Source: Nitrospinota bacterium
GTDB taxonomy: Bacteria; Nitrospinota_A; UBA7883; JACRLM01
Assembly: GCA_016208975.1 (NCBI GenBank)
Contig: JACQXA010000004.1
Location: 683,501 to 747,500, forward strand
Direction of reading: 5' to 3'
DNA length: 64,000 nucleotides
The translations under genes were made by a program, and so were the position numbers. Below are positions 6,666 to 16,400 of the stretch, piece by piece (positions within the stretch are counted from its first letter, which is position 1; each line of letters starts with the position of its first letter). Below the pieces are notes generated by a model. The model ran no database searches and was not told the origin of the DNA. It worked only from the letters and a program-made list of their open reading frames with translations.

Positions 6666-7820
6666 GTGGCCAGGAGCCTATGGGTATGCCCCATGCATCC
6701 GAACGTGAAGCAGGAGGGCAAGGGTAGTTGCCCCATTTGCGGGATGAACCTTGTTGAGAAGAAACCGGCGTCCGCTGGCAAGACGCCCGGCGCCACTGTG
6801 GACGCGGGCGCCCTTCAGCGCCTGGGGGTGAGGCTGGCCACGGCGCAGATGACCCGTCTTGAAAGAAAGATCAAGACCTACGGAATAGCCACCATGGACG
6901 AAACATCCATCGTCACGGTAAATCCTAAAGTGGACGGCTGGATAAAAAGGCTCAACGCCAACACCGTGGGCAAGAAAATAAGGTCAGGGGATGTACTTTA
7001 CGAGATATATTCGCCGGACCTTGTCCAGCGCCAGCGTGAATATATCGAGTTGATGCTCCGGCGCGACCAGCTCTCCGAAAGCATGAAGGATAACATCACG
7101 GGTCAAAACGCCGAGGTGCTGGCAAGCCTGGCGCGGGAACGCTGGCGCGCCAGGGAAAAACTGCTCCTTGCGGATATGGATGAGGAGACGTTAAAGCGGA
7201 TCGAAGAGAAAAAGCGCCCCGTGGAGTTCACTCCCGTCCGCGCCCGCCGGGGCGGGGTGGTTACCGCCGTCACGGCGCGGGAGGGCGCCTACGTCACCCC
7301 CATGAGCCCGATAGTCACAATCGTGGATCTGTCCAGCGTATGGGTGGAGGTGCTTCTTTATCGCGACCAGCTCGAATGGGCGCGGGACGGGGCCGAGGCC
7401 ACGGCCAGCCTGCCCGGCTCTGGAAAGCCGGTGGCCCAGGGCAAGCTTAGGTTCGTAAATCCCCTGATGGATCCCGCAAGCCAAACCCTGCGCGCAAGGC
7501 TGGAAGTTAACGGCGCCGCAACCGGCTTTACGCCAGGGATGAATGTGGATGTGCGCATAACGGCCGAATCGCGAGTGGCGCTTTGCGTTCCCAGGCCGGC
7601 GGTGATCCGGGACGGGCGCGGAGCGCGGGTTATGGTATCGAGAGGTAATGGGCTGTTCGCGCCGGTGCAAGTCAGAACGGGGGCCACCGACGGGGAAAAC
7701 ATGGAGATACTGGAGGGCTTGGCCGACGGGGATAGAGTGGCCGTCAACGGCCAGTTTCTGCTGGACTCCGCCGCCTCAATGAACGAGGCCGCCGAGAGGA
7801 TGGGGCATCCGCACAACTGA
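6666..7820 (+). CDS. cusB: CusB-type periplasmic adaptor of a Cu/Ag RND exporter
   Basis: Membrane fusion (adaptor) subunit linking the CusA pump to an outer-membrane channel; 384 residues from a GTG at 6666. It opens with a heavy-metal-binding domain (WVCPMHP, SCPICGMNLV; C8, M10, H11, C22, C25). Then come the barrel-sandwich hybrid, a helical hairpin (about 115-185, LVQRQREYIELMLRRDQLSE), a beta-barrel (VEVLLYRDQLEWA) and the membrane-proximal domain (VAVNGQFLLDSAASM). As written it has no signal peptide and no Shine-Dalgarno sequence, odd for a protein that must be exported. The frame is open back to 6639. The best explanation is that the signal peptide is on the preceding gene and the two are joined by a slip at the A9 run, or that the locus has a frameshift. 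Confidence 0.85.
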   Translation: MARSLWVCPMHPNVKQEGKGSCPICGMNLVEKKPASAGKTPGATVDAGALQRLGVRLATAQMTRLERKIKTYGIATMDETSIVTVNPKVDGWIKRLNANTVGKKIRSGDVLYEIYSPDLVQRQREYIELMLRRDQLSESMKDNITGQNAEVLASLARERWRAREKLLLADMDEETLKRIEEKKRPVEFTPVRARRGGVVTAVTAREGAYVTPMSPIVTIVDLSSVWVEVLLYRDQLEWARDGAEATASLPGSGKPVAQGKLRFVNPLMDPASQTLRARLEVNGAATGFTPGMNVDVRITAESRVALCVPRPAVIRDGRGARVMVSRGNGLFAPVQVRTGATDGENMEILEGLADGDRVAVNGQFLLDSAASMNEAAERMGHPHN

Positions 7821-7880
7821 AGTATGCGGAAAAAGCGTCCTGTAGTTTTCCGCCGTTTTAACCTCCACCGGTAAAATACG

Positions 7881-10800
7881 ATGATCGAAAAAGTAATAGC
7901 CTGGTCGCTGAGGAACAGGCCGCTGGTCCTTCTGGGATCGCTTCTGCTGGCGGCGTGGGGCTGGCATTCTTCCCGCCACATGGCGTTGGACGCCATACCT
8001 GACCTTTCCGACACACAGGTGATCGTCAAAACCAGCTTCCCCGGCCAAGCCCCCCAGATAGTGGAGGATCAGGTCACCTATCCCCTGGCCACCGCCCTGC
8101 TTTCGGCGCCAAGGTCGGTGGCGGTCCGGGGTTTTTCCATGTTCGGCGAGTCGAACATCTACATAATCTTCGAGGATGGCGTCGACCCCTATTGGGCCAG
8201 GGCAAGGGTGAGCGAATATCTTGGCCAGCTTGCCGGCAGGCTACCGGCCGGGGTGACGCCCTCCTTGGGGCCGGACGCCTCAGGCGTGGGATGGATACTG
8301 GAATACGCCATCGTGGACAGGAACGGCTCCCACAACCCCGATGAGCTTCGGGCCATCCAGGATTTTTATCTGAAGTTCGAGTTGCAAAGTCTTCCGGGGG
8401 TGGCGGAGGTGGCCACTGTTGGAGGCATGGCGCGGCAGTTCCAGGTTGAAATGGACCCGGACAGGATGACCGCCGCAGGGGTGACGTTGGAAAGCGTGGA
8501 AATGGCCATACGGAACGCCAACGTTTCAGGCGGCGGCTCTGTCACCGAAATGAGCGGGGCCGAATACATGATCCGCTCCCACGGCCACCTTAAAACATTG
8601 GATGATTTCGGGCTTATATCACTGGGCATAAGCGACTCCGGCTCCCCTATCCTTTTAAAGGACATAGCCAATATACAGACCGGCCCTGAAACGAGGCGTG
8701 GCGTGGCGGACCTTGACGGCGAGGGAGAGGCTACCGGAGGTATAGTGATAATGCGGCCTGGCCAGAACGCCCTGGATATCATCAGCCGTGTCAAGGCTCG
8801 GCTTGAGGAGTTGAAATCCGGCCTGCCGCCGGGGGTGGAGATCGTGATCACCTACGACCGCTCCGGCCTGATCAACAGGGCCATTGACAACCTCACCGGC
8901 AAACTGCTGGAAGAGTCACTGGCGGTGGCGGCCGTGTGCCTGCTGTTTCTTTTCCATCTGCGCTCGTCTCTCGTGGCGGTGGTTACCCTTCCCCTGGGAA
9001 TTCTTGCCGCCATCGGCGTGATGCGCCAGCAAGGGGCCCCGGCGGACATCATGTCCCTCGGCGGGATAGCCATCGCCATCGGCGCCATGGTGGACGCCGC
9101 AGTGGTGATGATAGAGAACATGCACAAGAGCATGGAGAAGGCCGCGCCCGGAGAGGACCGATGGGAGATAGTTTACAGAAGCTCGGTTGAAGTGGGGCCA
9201 GCGCTTTTTTTCTCCCTGCTCGTGATAACGGTTTCCTTCCTGCCCGTGTTCACGCTTACGGGCCAGGAGGGAAAGCTGTTCACTCCGCTGGCTTTCACCA
9301 AGACTTACGCCATGGCCGCCAGCGCCGCGCTGGCGATAACGCTCACGCCGGTCCTTATGGGCTATTTTGTCCGGGGCAGGATAGCGCCTGAGTCCGCCAA
9401 TCCTCTAAACCGCTTTTTCCAGGCGCTGTACAGGCCAGCTTTGCTTACGTCCCTGAGGCATAAGGGGCGCACCATGGCGCTGGCAATGGCGCTCACCATA
9501 TCGGCCTTGTGGCCGGCGGCCAGACTCGGTAGCGAGTTTATGCCTTCGTTGTACGAAGGGGATCTGCTCTACATGCCCACAACCCTTCCGGGCGTGTCGG
9601 TGGACGAGGCGGCCAGGATCACACAAATCACCGACAGGATCATCAAGACCATGCCGGAGGTGGAGCGGGTGTTCGGCAAGGCGGGCAGGGCGGAAACCGC
9701 CACGGATCCCGCGCCTCTTTCCATGCTGGAAACCACCATACTCTTAAAGCCCCAGAGCCAATGGCCCGCGGGCGAAAGCATAGACGACCTTGTGCGCAAG
9801 CTGGACGCGGCCGTTTCCCTCCCCGGCCTTATAAACTCCTGGGGATATCCCATTCGCACGAGGATTGACATGCTCTCCACGGGGATTAAGACTCCCCTGG
9901 GGGTGAAAATAACCGGGCCGGACTCCCAAGGAGTGGCGGATTTGGCCAGCGAGATCGAAATGGTCATCAAGAATGTGAGGGGAACGCGGAACGTGTTCGC
10001 CGACCGCGCCGCCAGCGGCAGGTACATAGACGTGGTTATGGACCGGGCCGAGTCGGCCAGATACGGTGTCAGCGCCGCGGACATTAAGAGGCTTATGGAA
10101 AACGCCATAGGCGGGGAGACCATAGGCTATGTGATAGACGGGCGGCAACGGTTCTCCATCGCCATGAGGGTTCCGCGCTCGTTCCGCGAATCCCCGGAGG
10201 CAATAGGCGCCACGCGCATCTCTACGCCGATGGGAGCGCAGATCCCTCTGAGCCACGTGGCCAGGGTTGAAATCTCCAACGGCCCGTCAGAGATCAAAAG
10301 CGAGAACGGCAGGCTGGCGGGCTATGTGTACATAGACATGGCGGGAAGGGATTTGGGCGGTTACGCCGGGGAGGCCAGGCTGGCCGTGACCTCGAAGATA
10401 AAACTCAAGCCCGGTTACGCTATCACGTGGTCAGGCCAATACGAGAGCATGGAGCGGGCGCGGGAGCGGCTCTATCTGGCGGTCCCTCTGACGCTGGCGC
10501 TGGTGTTCATCCTCCTTTACATGTATTTCCGAAGCGCCGGGAAGGTGGCGCTTGTGCTGTTAAGTCTTCCCTTCGCGCTGTCCGGCGGGCTGTGGCTGGT
10601 GTACCTGCTGGGATACAACCTTTCCGTGGCAGTGGCAGTGGGCTTTATCGCGCTGGCGGGGGTTGCGGCGGAGTTCGGCGTGGTGATGATTCTTTATATA
10701 GACAACGCGTTCAGGGAAGGAAGCGGTGGCGATGTAACTTCGGCGGTGATCCAGGGTGCGCTGGCCAGGATACGGCCCAAGATGATGACCGTTACGGTGA

Positions 10801-10967
10801 TAGTGGCAGGCCTTCTTCCCGTAATGTTCTCGAGCGGGGCAGGGTCCGACGTGATGAAGCGGGTGGCGGCTCCGCTGGTGGGGGGCATGCTCACCGCGCC
10901 GCTACTGTCGTTGTTCGTCATTCCTGCGCTCTACGCCATATTCATCCGGGGAAAGGGCGATAAGTAG
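7881..10967 (+). CDS. cusA: CusA-type heavy-metal RND efflux pump
   Basis: Inner-membrane trimeric proton/metal antiporter of the HME-RND family, 1028 residues, the full family length. Features: N-terminal transmembrane helix (about 10-30), periplasmic porter domain beginning DAIPDLSDTQVIVKT, helices TM2-TM6 at about 335-500 with the HME signature AIGAMVDAAVVMIENMHK (single Asp near 405), a second porter half with LLYMPTTLPGVS and DMLSTGIKTPLGVKITG (methionines of the kind that relay Cu or Ag in CusA), and TM8-TM12 at about 860-1020. It follows cusB by 60 bp. No CusC-type outer-membrane channel is adjacent; the nearest TolC-family gene belongs to the opposite-strand operon. Context next to two copper enzymes points to copper rather than Zn or Co export. 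Confidence 0.9.
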   Translation: MIEKVIAWSLRNRPLVLLGSLLLAAWGWHSSRHMALDAIPDLSDTQVIVKTSFPGQAPQIVEDQVTYPLATALLSAPRSVAVRGFSMFGESNIYIIFEDGVDPYWARARVSEYLGQLAGRLPAGVTPSLGPDASGVGWILEYAIVDRNGSHNPDELRAIQDFYLKFELQSLPGVAEVATVGGMARQFQVEMDPDRMTAAGVTLESVEMAIRNANVSGGGSVTEMSGAEYMIRSHGHLKTLDDFGLISLGISDSGSPILLKDIANIQTGPETRRGVADLDGEGEATGGIVIMRPGQNALDIISRVKARLEELKSGLPPGVEIVITYDRSGLINRAIDNLTGKLLEESLAVAAVCLLFLFHLRSSLVAVVTLPLGILAAIGVMRQQGAPADIMSLGGIAIAIGAMVDAAVVMIENMHKSMEKAAPGEDRWEIVYRSSVEVGPALFFSLLVITVSFLPVFTLTGQEGKLFTPLAFTKTYAMAASAALAITLTPVLMGYFVRGRIAPESANPLNRFFQALYRPALLTSLRHKGRTMALAMALTISALWPAARLGSEFMPSLYEGDLLYMPTTLPGVSVDEAARITQITDRIIKTMPEVERVFGKAGRAETATDPAPLSMLETTILLKPQSQWPAGESIDDLVRKLDAAVSLPGLINSWGYPIRTRIDMLSTGIKTPLGVKITGPDSQGVADLASEIEMVIKNVRGTRNVFADRAASGRYIDVVMDRAESARYGVSAADIKRLMENAIGGETIGYVIDGRQRFSIAMRVPRSFRESPEAIGATRISTPMGAQIPLSHVARVEISNGPSEIKSENGRLAGYVYIDMAGRDLGGYAGEARLAVTSKIKLKPGYAITWSGQYESMERARERLYLAVPLTLALVFILLYMYFRSAGKVALVLLSLPFALSGGLWLVYLLGYNLSVAVAVGFIALAGVAAEFGVVMILYIDNAFREGSGGDVTSAVIQGALARIRPKMMTVTVIVAGLLPVMFSSGAGSDVMKRVAAPLVGGMLTAPLLSLFVIPALYAIFIRGKGDK

Positions 10968-11337
10968 CGTGAAGGGGCCGGCTTGAGAGCCCCAAACTCG
11001 CCACTGGCGGCTTCCCGTGGAGCGGTGACACAGGAATACTGTTCATACTTTCAACTCTTGCCCTTATCACCTTCTCTTCCGGTGGGGTGATAAATCCCTC
11101 CGCAGGCTATGGCGGAGTTTGGCTTGCGCGGAATGATCTCTTGTTTCCCGGCCATTGGAGATTCTTAGGAGGGTGAGAACCACAGACGGCCCGGGAAAAT
11201 TCCTTACAAAGAACAACATGGAAACCAGTACCGGAACCCAAGCCATGAACCAGCGCCTTCCCCGCGACGATGAGCATGGTTAGAGTATCTTTGCCCGGAT
11301 GCTAAATGCCGTCTGACCATTTTGCGGGCGGTAAATG
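10968..11337. other. Convergent intergenic region with stem-loops
   Basis: 370 bp between the ends of cusA (+) and the histidine kinase (-). No supported gene. It contains two adjacent hairpins: TTATCACC (11064-11071) with GGTGATAA (11086-11093), and CTCCGC (11098-11103) with GCGGAG (11112-11117) followed by TTT. These may act as weak bidirectional terminators. Nothing matching a known riboswitch was found. Confidence 0.4.
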
Positions 11338-12621
11338 TCACGCATGCCCCTCCTGGCCGTTTCCAATCTTGTACGGCAACCCGTTTTTGACGCCATTCTT
11401 CACGCCGTTTTTCTGTCCGTTCACCGTTTGGGCGCCAGATGAGCCGTTTATGGGCAACGTTACGGTAAATGCGCTTCCCTTCCCCTGTTCGCTTGATGAC
11501 AATGTAACATCGCCTCCGTGGACGTTGGCTATCATCTTGGCCAGCGCCAGGCCGTGCCCCATGCCGCTGTATTTTCTCGCCAGGTTCTCCTCTATCTGCC
11601 GGAACCTGTCGAATATCCATTCCTTAACATGGTCTGGGATGCCGATCCCCTCGTCAATCACGTCCACAATCACAAACCCGGCCGGGTTATCAACCCTGGC
11701 CCTTACGATGATTCTCGATCCTGGTGGGGAGAACTTCATGGCGTTAGCCACCAGATGGAAGAAGAGAACTTCCAGTTTCTGATGATCCCCTACTATCTTC
11801 GGCTCCGGTTCCGGCAGAACCACATCCCACTTCCGGTTGTGTTCCGGAAACTCCATCTGCGCCTTCTTAACAGCCTCGCTGATGAGGTCGTTAAGCCAAA
11901 CGTAGTGGCTATACAATTTTGCGTTACCGGTGGCCAGTTTGGACATAAGCAGTATCTCCTCCACCATCCTCAATAGTGAGGAGCCGGCTTTCTGAATGAG
12001 TCCAGCCAGTTCCGGGGCTTTTTCCGCCGGAGCGGTGCCGTTGGCGATAAGCCTGGAAAAACCCAGAACCACCGTCAGCGGCGTGCGAAGCTCGTGGCTT
12101 ATGTTGCTGAGGAACTGCTCTTTTAACCTGGCCGAGGCTTCCGACCGCGCCTTTTCCTCCTTTAACTGGTCAATCGCGCTCTCCAGTTCCCGCATCTGTT
12201 CCTGAATCTTGCTGGCGGTCAGGTCCTGGTAAAGTTCCGCGAAATGGTTTTTCGCGTAATTGACAGCTTCGAAAACAAGGTTGAGCATCTTCGGTTGGTC
12301 GGAATGGGGGGCCAGGCTGAATATCCTTTGCGCCGCAACGCCCCGGAAAACCTCCAGCCCGTATTGCACCGCGCTAAGCGGAAAACCGTGAGCCAGCCGT
12401 TTGGCGGCTATGAATCCGATGAAATCGTCCAGATGGGCGCGGTCGCCGTCTCTGATGAAACGCAGGTAGCCGTTGAAGGCGGAGGATACGGTGCCTAGAA
12501 GCTCGTCGTGGCTCCTGTCGGCGTACACCTGGTGCTTCCTGACATGCGCTATCCACTCGCCGATTATGCTTTCTTTCCCGCTGGAAAGGATGTGGCCTAT
12601 ATTTTCCCTGGCTTTTTGCAT
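11338..12621 (-). CDS. Soluble sensor histidine kinase with RsbRD-like N-terminal domain
   Basis: 427 residues, no transmembrane segments. Residues 1-145 form an all-helical domain resembling the RsbRD N-terminal or globin-like stress-sensor fold (EWIAHVRKHQVYADRSHDEL). A coiled-coil linker follows (about 145-180). Then HisKA with the phospho-accepting His in LSNISHELRTPLTVVLGFS (near residue 187) and a HATPase with N box LVANAMKFS, G1 VDVIDEGIGIP and G2 GMGHGLALAKM. The C-terminal tail (about 390-427) is low complexity with NG-rich repeats (NGVKNGVKNG), of unknown role. It lies 17 bp after the LOG gene on the same strand and may be the last gene of the tetR-tolC-RND set. No partner response regulator is adjacent. 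Confidence 0.85.
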   Translation of the reverse strand: MQKARENIGHILSSGKESIIGEWIAHVRKHQVYADRSHDELLGTVSSAFNGYLRFIRDGDRAHLDDFIGFIAAKRLAHGFPLSAVQYGLEVFRGVAAQRIFSLAPHSDQPKMLNLVFEAVNYAKNHFAELYQDLTASKIQEQMRELESAIDQLKEEKARSEASARLKEQFLSNISHELRTPLTVVLGFSRLIANGTAPAEKAPELAGLIQKAGSSLLRMVEEILLMSKLATGNAKLYSHYVWLNDLISEAVKKAQMEFPEHNRKWDVVLPEPEPKIVGDHQKLEVLFFHLVANAMKFSPPGSRIIVRARVDNPAGFVIVDVIDEGIGIPDHVKEWIFDRFRQIEENLARKYSGMGHGLALAKMIANVHGGDVTLSSSEQGKGSAFTVTLPINGSSGAQTVNGQKNGVKNGVKNGLPYKIGNGQEGHA

Positions 12622-12638
12622 CCCATATTGGCGTTACT

Positions 12639-13355
12639 TCATGCCCCCCTGCTTTCCACTATCCAGCGCGCTTTAGTAGAATCCAATATGGAGCGCTGGC
12701 ATACCCTCACAACCTCCTCAAGGTCGTCTGTGATGGTAAGCGCGTCCATGTCCTCCTGCTTTATGTAACGGCGGTCCATGGGGCTGTTCCTGAGCCAGTC
12801 CAGCAGACCTTGCCAGAAATCCCGCCCCACCAGGATAACCGGAAAAGGAAGCGTCCGCTTGGTGCGGATGAGGGTTAGCGCCTCGAACAGCTCGTCCAAT
12901 GTGCCGAACCCGCCGGGAAAAATGACGAAGGCCTGGGAATATTTCACCAGCATCACCTTCCGCACAAAGAAATGGCGCACCTTTATTTTGGGGTCGGTAT
13001 AAGGGTTGCCCTCCTGCTCCAAAGGCAGGTCTATCTCCACACCGATGGACTTGCCGCCACTCTCCATGGCGCCCTTGTTGGCTCCTTCCATGATGCCCGG
13101 CCCGCCGCCGGTTATCACGGCTATGCCAGCCTCGGAAAGCTTCTTTCCCAACTGGTCGGCCATCGTGTAATAAACGTCGTCCTCCGCGGCTTTGGCCGAG
13201 CCGAACACCGACACCATGGGCTCCTGGCGGGAGAGCAGGTCGAACCCCTCCACAAACTCGGACATGATGCGGAAGAGACGCCACGAGTCCCCAACCTTCA
13301 TCTCGTCGAGGACGTACTGGTAATTCCGGACGAAATCGTCTCTATCTTTCATCAT
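12639..13355 (-). CDS. LOG-family nucleotide phosphoribohydrolase-like protein
   Basis: Rossmann-like LOG family protein (lysine decarboxylase-like fold), which in characterised members hydrolyses nucleoside 5'-monophosphates to base plus ribose 5-phosphate. The two signature motifs are intact: TGGGPGIMEGANKGA and FPGGFGTLDELFEA. About 238 residues from the ATG at 13355 (MMKDRDDF). A longer frame runs to 13544 but overlaps the RND pump gene and its extra N-terminus (Arg/Pro-rich) looks non-coding. The N-terminal helical extension before the Rossmann core (about 1-45) is usual for the longer LOG subfamily. It sits between the RND gene and the histidine kinase, an unusual neighbour for either. 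Cellular substrate unknown. Confidence 0.85.
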   Translation of the reverse strand: MMKDRDDFVRNYQYVLDEMKVGDSWRLFRIMSEFVEGFDLLSRQEPMVSVFGSAKAAEDDVYYTMADQLGKKLSEAGIAVITGGGPGIMEGANKGAMESGGKSIGVEIDLPLEQEGNPYTDPKIKVRHFFVRKVMLVKYSQAFVIFPGGFGTLDELFEALTLIRTKRTLPFPVILVGRDFWQGLLDWLRNSPMDRRYIKQEDMDALTITDDLEEVVRVCQRSILDSTKARWIVESRGA

Positions 13356-13480
13356 ATCCAGAACCGGTAATAAAGTGTCTTGCGCGATTTTAAATTTAAG
13401 CCGCCACGCCGGCCCAAAATGCAATTTTGCCCCTCGCGGGCGCGGTTTGCAAATGGAATCGCATGCGCGCCGGGCGGAAC

Positions 13481-16400
13481 TCAGCCTTGGGCGTGATCCT
13501 TCCCGTCGTGGGTAAGCGACACCCCGTAAAACCGGGACATCCACGAGTCCAGCAGGGAATAAAGCGCGGGCACCACCACCAACGTAAGTATAGTGGCGAA
13601 ACCCATCCCGAACACTATGGCGTCGGCCATGGGACCCCAGAACTCCGTGGAGTCCGACCCCATGGCGAACTTCATCTTGTTAAAATCGAAGCTTATCCCC
13701 AGTGACATGGGAACCACGCCAAGGATGGTGGTTATTGCGGTAAGCAGGACGGGCCGGAGCCTGGTGAGCCCGGCGGTGACGATGGCGTCGAACTTGGGCA
13801 TCCCACGCTCACGGAGCTTTATGGTGTAGTCCAGCAACACTATGGCGTTGCACACCACCACCCCCGCCAGGCTCACTATGCCTATGCCGGTCATGATGAT
13901 GCCGAAGGGGCTCATGGTTACCAGAAGCCCGATGAGCACGCCGATTATGGACAGCACGACCGAGGTGAGGATTATAGAAGGGGTGACTATGGAGTTAAAC
14001 TCCAGTATCAGCACCAGGGCGATGAGGAACACTGCGGTGAAAAAGGCGTTGGTCAGGAAGGTTTCCGCCTCCTTTTGCTCCTTCTCCTCGCCTGTATAGG
14101 ATATCTGCACGCCCTCGGGCAGTTTCACCTTTTCGGCTACGGTTTTTTTCACCGTCTCCAACGTGGCGGCGCTGTTATACCCGGCCGCCACCTGTGCCCC
14201 CACGGAAATAACCCGCTTCTGGTCCAAGTGCATGATGTCCGAATATCCCGATGACGTGTCTATCTTCGTAACGGCGCTCAAGGGTATTTCCTTGCCCTCG
14301 TGGCGGATGAAATAACTTTTCAGCTTTTCAAACCCGTCGCGCCTGTCCTCGGTGTAACGGACGCGGATGTCGTACTCGTCTTTCCCTTCCCTGTATATGG
14401 ATGCCTTGGAGCCGTAGATTGCGGCGCGCACTCCCCCGGCCACATCGGTGGTGTTCAACCCATAGCTTGCGGCCTTCTCCCGGTCTATCTCTATCCTCAG
14501 CTCCGGCATGCCCGCCGAGTAATTGTTCTCCGCGTCCACCACGCCAGGAACCTTGGAGATGACATCCTCCAGCGTATGGCTCACGTCGGCAAGAACGGTG
14601 TAATCGTCCCCAAACACCTCTATGTTGATGGGGGCCCCCACCGGCGGGCCCATCTGCTCGGCGCTCACCCGCACCCTGGCCCCTACAATCTCCCCGGTGG
14701 CGGCGGCGCGGATCTCGTCTTGTATGAGTTTGGTGGAATGTTCCCGTTCTTCCCGGGGTATGAAATCCACTATCACCCGGGCCTTGTTCCCCGGCCCGGA
14801 TTCGCCCATCCCGGAAAAATCGAACACCCCGGCGGATACGCCCACGTTGGCCACGTATGTCTGCGTCTCTTTATACTTTTTTACTATCGCTTCTATTTTC
14901 CGTGTAAGCGCGTCCGTGGCGTCCACCGTAAAGCCTGTGGGGGCCTCCAGCTCCACAAACGTTTTTCTTGGGTCCGCCGATGGGAAAAACTCCACCCCGT
15001 GTCCAGCCACGGAATAAACGGCGATGATCATCACCAACGCCCCAAACGACGCCGCCAGGGTCTTGCCACGGTGGTTTAACGCCCATATAAGCGCACGCCG
15101 GTATTGGCGCATCAGCGGCCCCATTTCCTCCTCGGAGCGCTGGGCGTAACTTTTGCTCCTGCTTTTAACGCTAAGCATCGTGGCGCACATGGTGGGATTT
15201 ATCACCAGCGCCACGAAAAGCGACGCCAGCAGGGCGATGATAACTGTGTACGGGATGTACACCATGAACTCGCCCATTATCCCCGGCCAGAAAATGATGG
15301 GCAGGAACCCGCATATGGTTGTCATGGTGGAGGTGATGACGGGCACTATCACCTCCCTGGTCCCTTCCAGCGCGGCGGTCTTCGCGTCCGCCCCCTCTTC
15401 GGCGTGGCGGAATATGTTCTCCACCACCACTATGGCGTCGTCCACCAGCCTGCCCAGCGCGAGGATTATGGAGAAGAGCACCACCATGTTCAGCGTTATG
15501 CCGGCCGCTGACAACACTCCGAACATGATCAATAGGGAAAACGGGATCGCCAGCGACACGAATACCGCCGCCCGCAGGCCAAGCGAGAAGAAAAGGGTGA
15601 TAACCACCAGCGTCACGCCGGTCACCACGTGGTTGCCCAAGTCGCTTAAGAACGTCTTTGTGTCCTGGCTTTGGTCGGCGGTGTAAACCACCTTGGTAGA
15701 GCGGGGAAACGAGCGCTCCTCCTGAGCCACCAGGGCCTTCACCGCATCGGCCACTTCTATTATGTTCTCGCCGCTCCTCTTCACAACGGATATGCTGATG
15801 CACTCCTGCCCGTTAAGCCGGGCCATTGTGCTTGTTTCCTTGAACCCGAACTTCACCTCCGCCAGGTCCCGCACATATACCGGCTTGTTGTCCACGGACC
15901 GGATAACGATATCCCGTATGATCCGGAAATCCTCAAACTCCCCCGGCAGGCGCACCAGGTACTTGTAGTCACCCAGGGTTATGGATCCGCCGGGGATGGT
16001 CACGTTCTCCCTGGCGATGGCGTCTTCCACGTCTTGCATGGCCAGCCCGTAATAGCGTAGCCGCGCCGGATCCACGTTAACCTGCACCTCGCGCTCCAGC
16101 CCCCCGGCCACCCGCGCCTCCAGCACACCGGGTATCTGCTCTATCTTGTCCTTTAGGTCATCCGCCACTTTCTTGAGCCGGGGCAGGCCATACCCTCCGG
16201 ACATGTTCACGTACAGTATCGGGATGTTGGAGAAACTTATCTCCGTCACCACCGGCTCCTCGGCTTCGGAAGGGATCTCCGAACGGGCCGAGCTCGTCTT
16301 ATCGCGCACTTTTTGCAAGGCGGTGTCTATATCCACCGACGGCTCAAACTCCACCGTTATCGCAGAGATGCTCTCCTTGGATGAGGAGCGCATCTCTTTT

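Noticed and set aside
10968-11337. Possible cobalamin or other riboswitch after cusA
   Set aside because: A GCCACTG-like word and hairpins are present, but the conserved B12 box order is not, and both flanking genes end here, so there is no downstream gene to control.
13356-13544. N-terminal extension of the LOG gene
   Set aside because: Arg/Pro-rich, overlaps the RND gene, and the family starts near MMKDRDDF.
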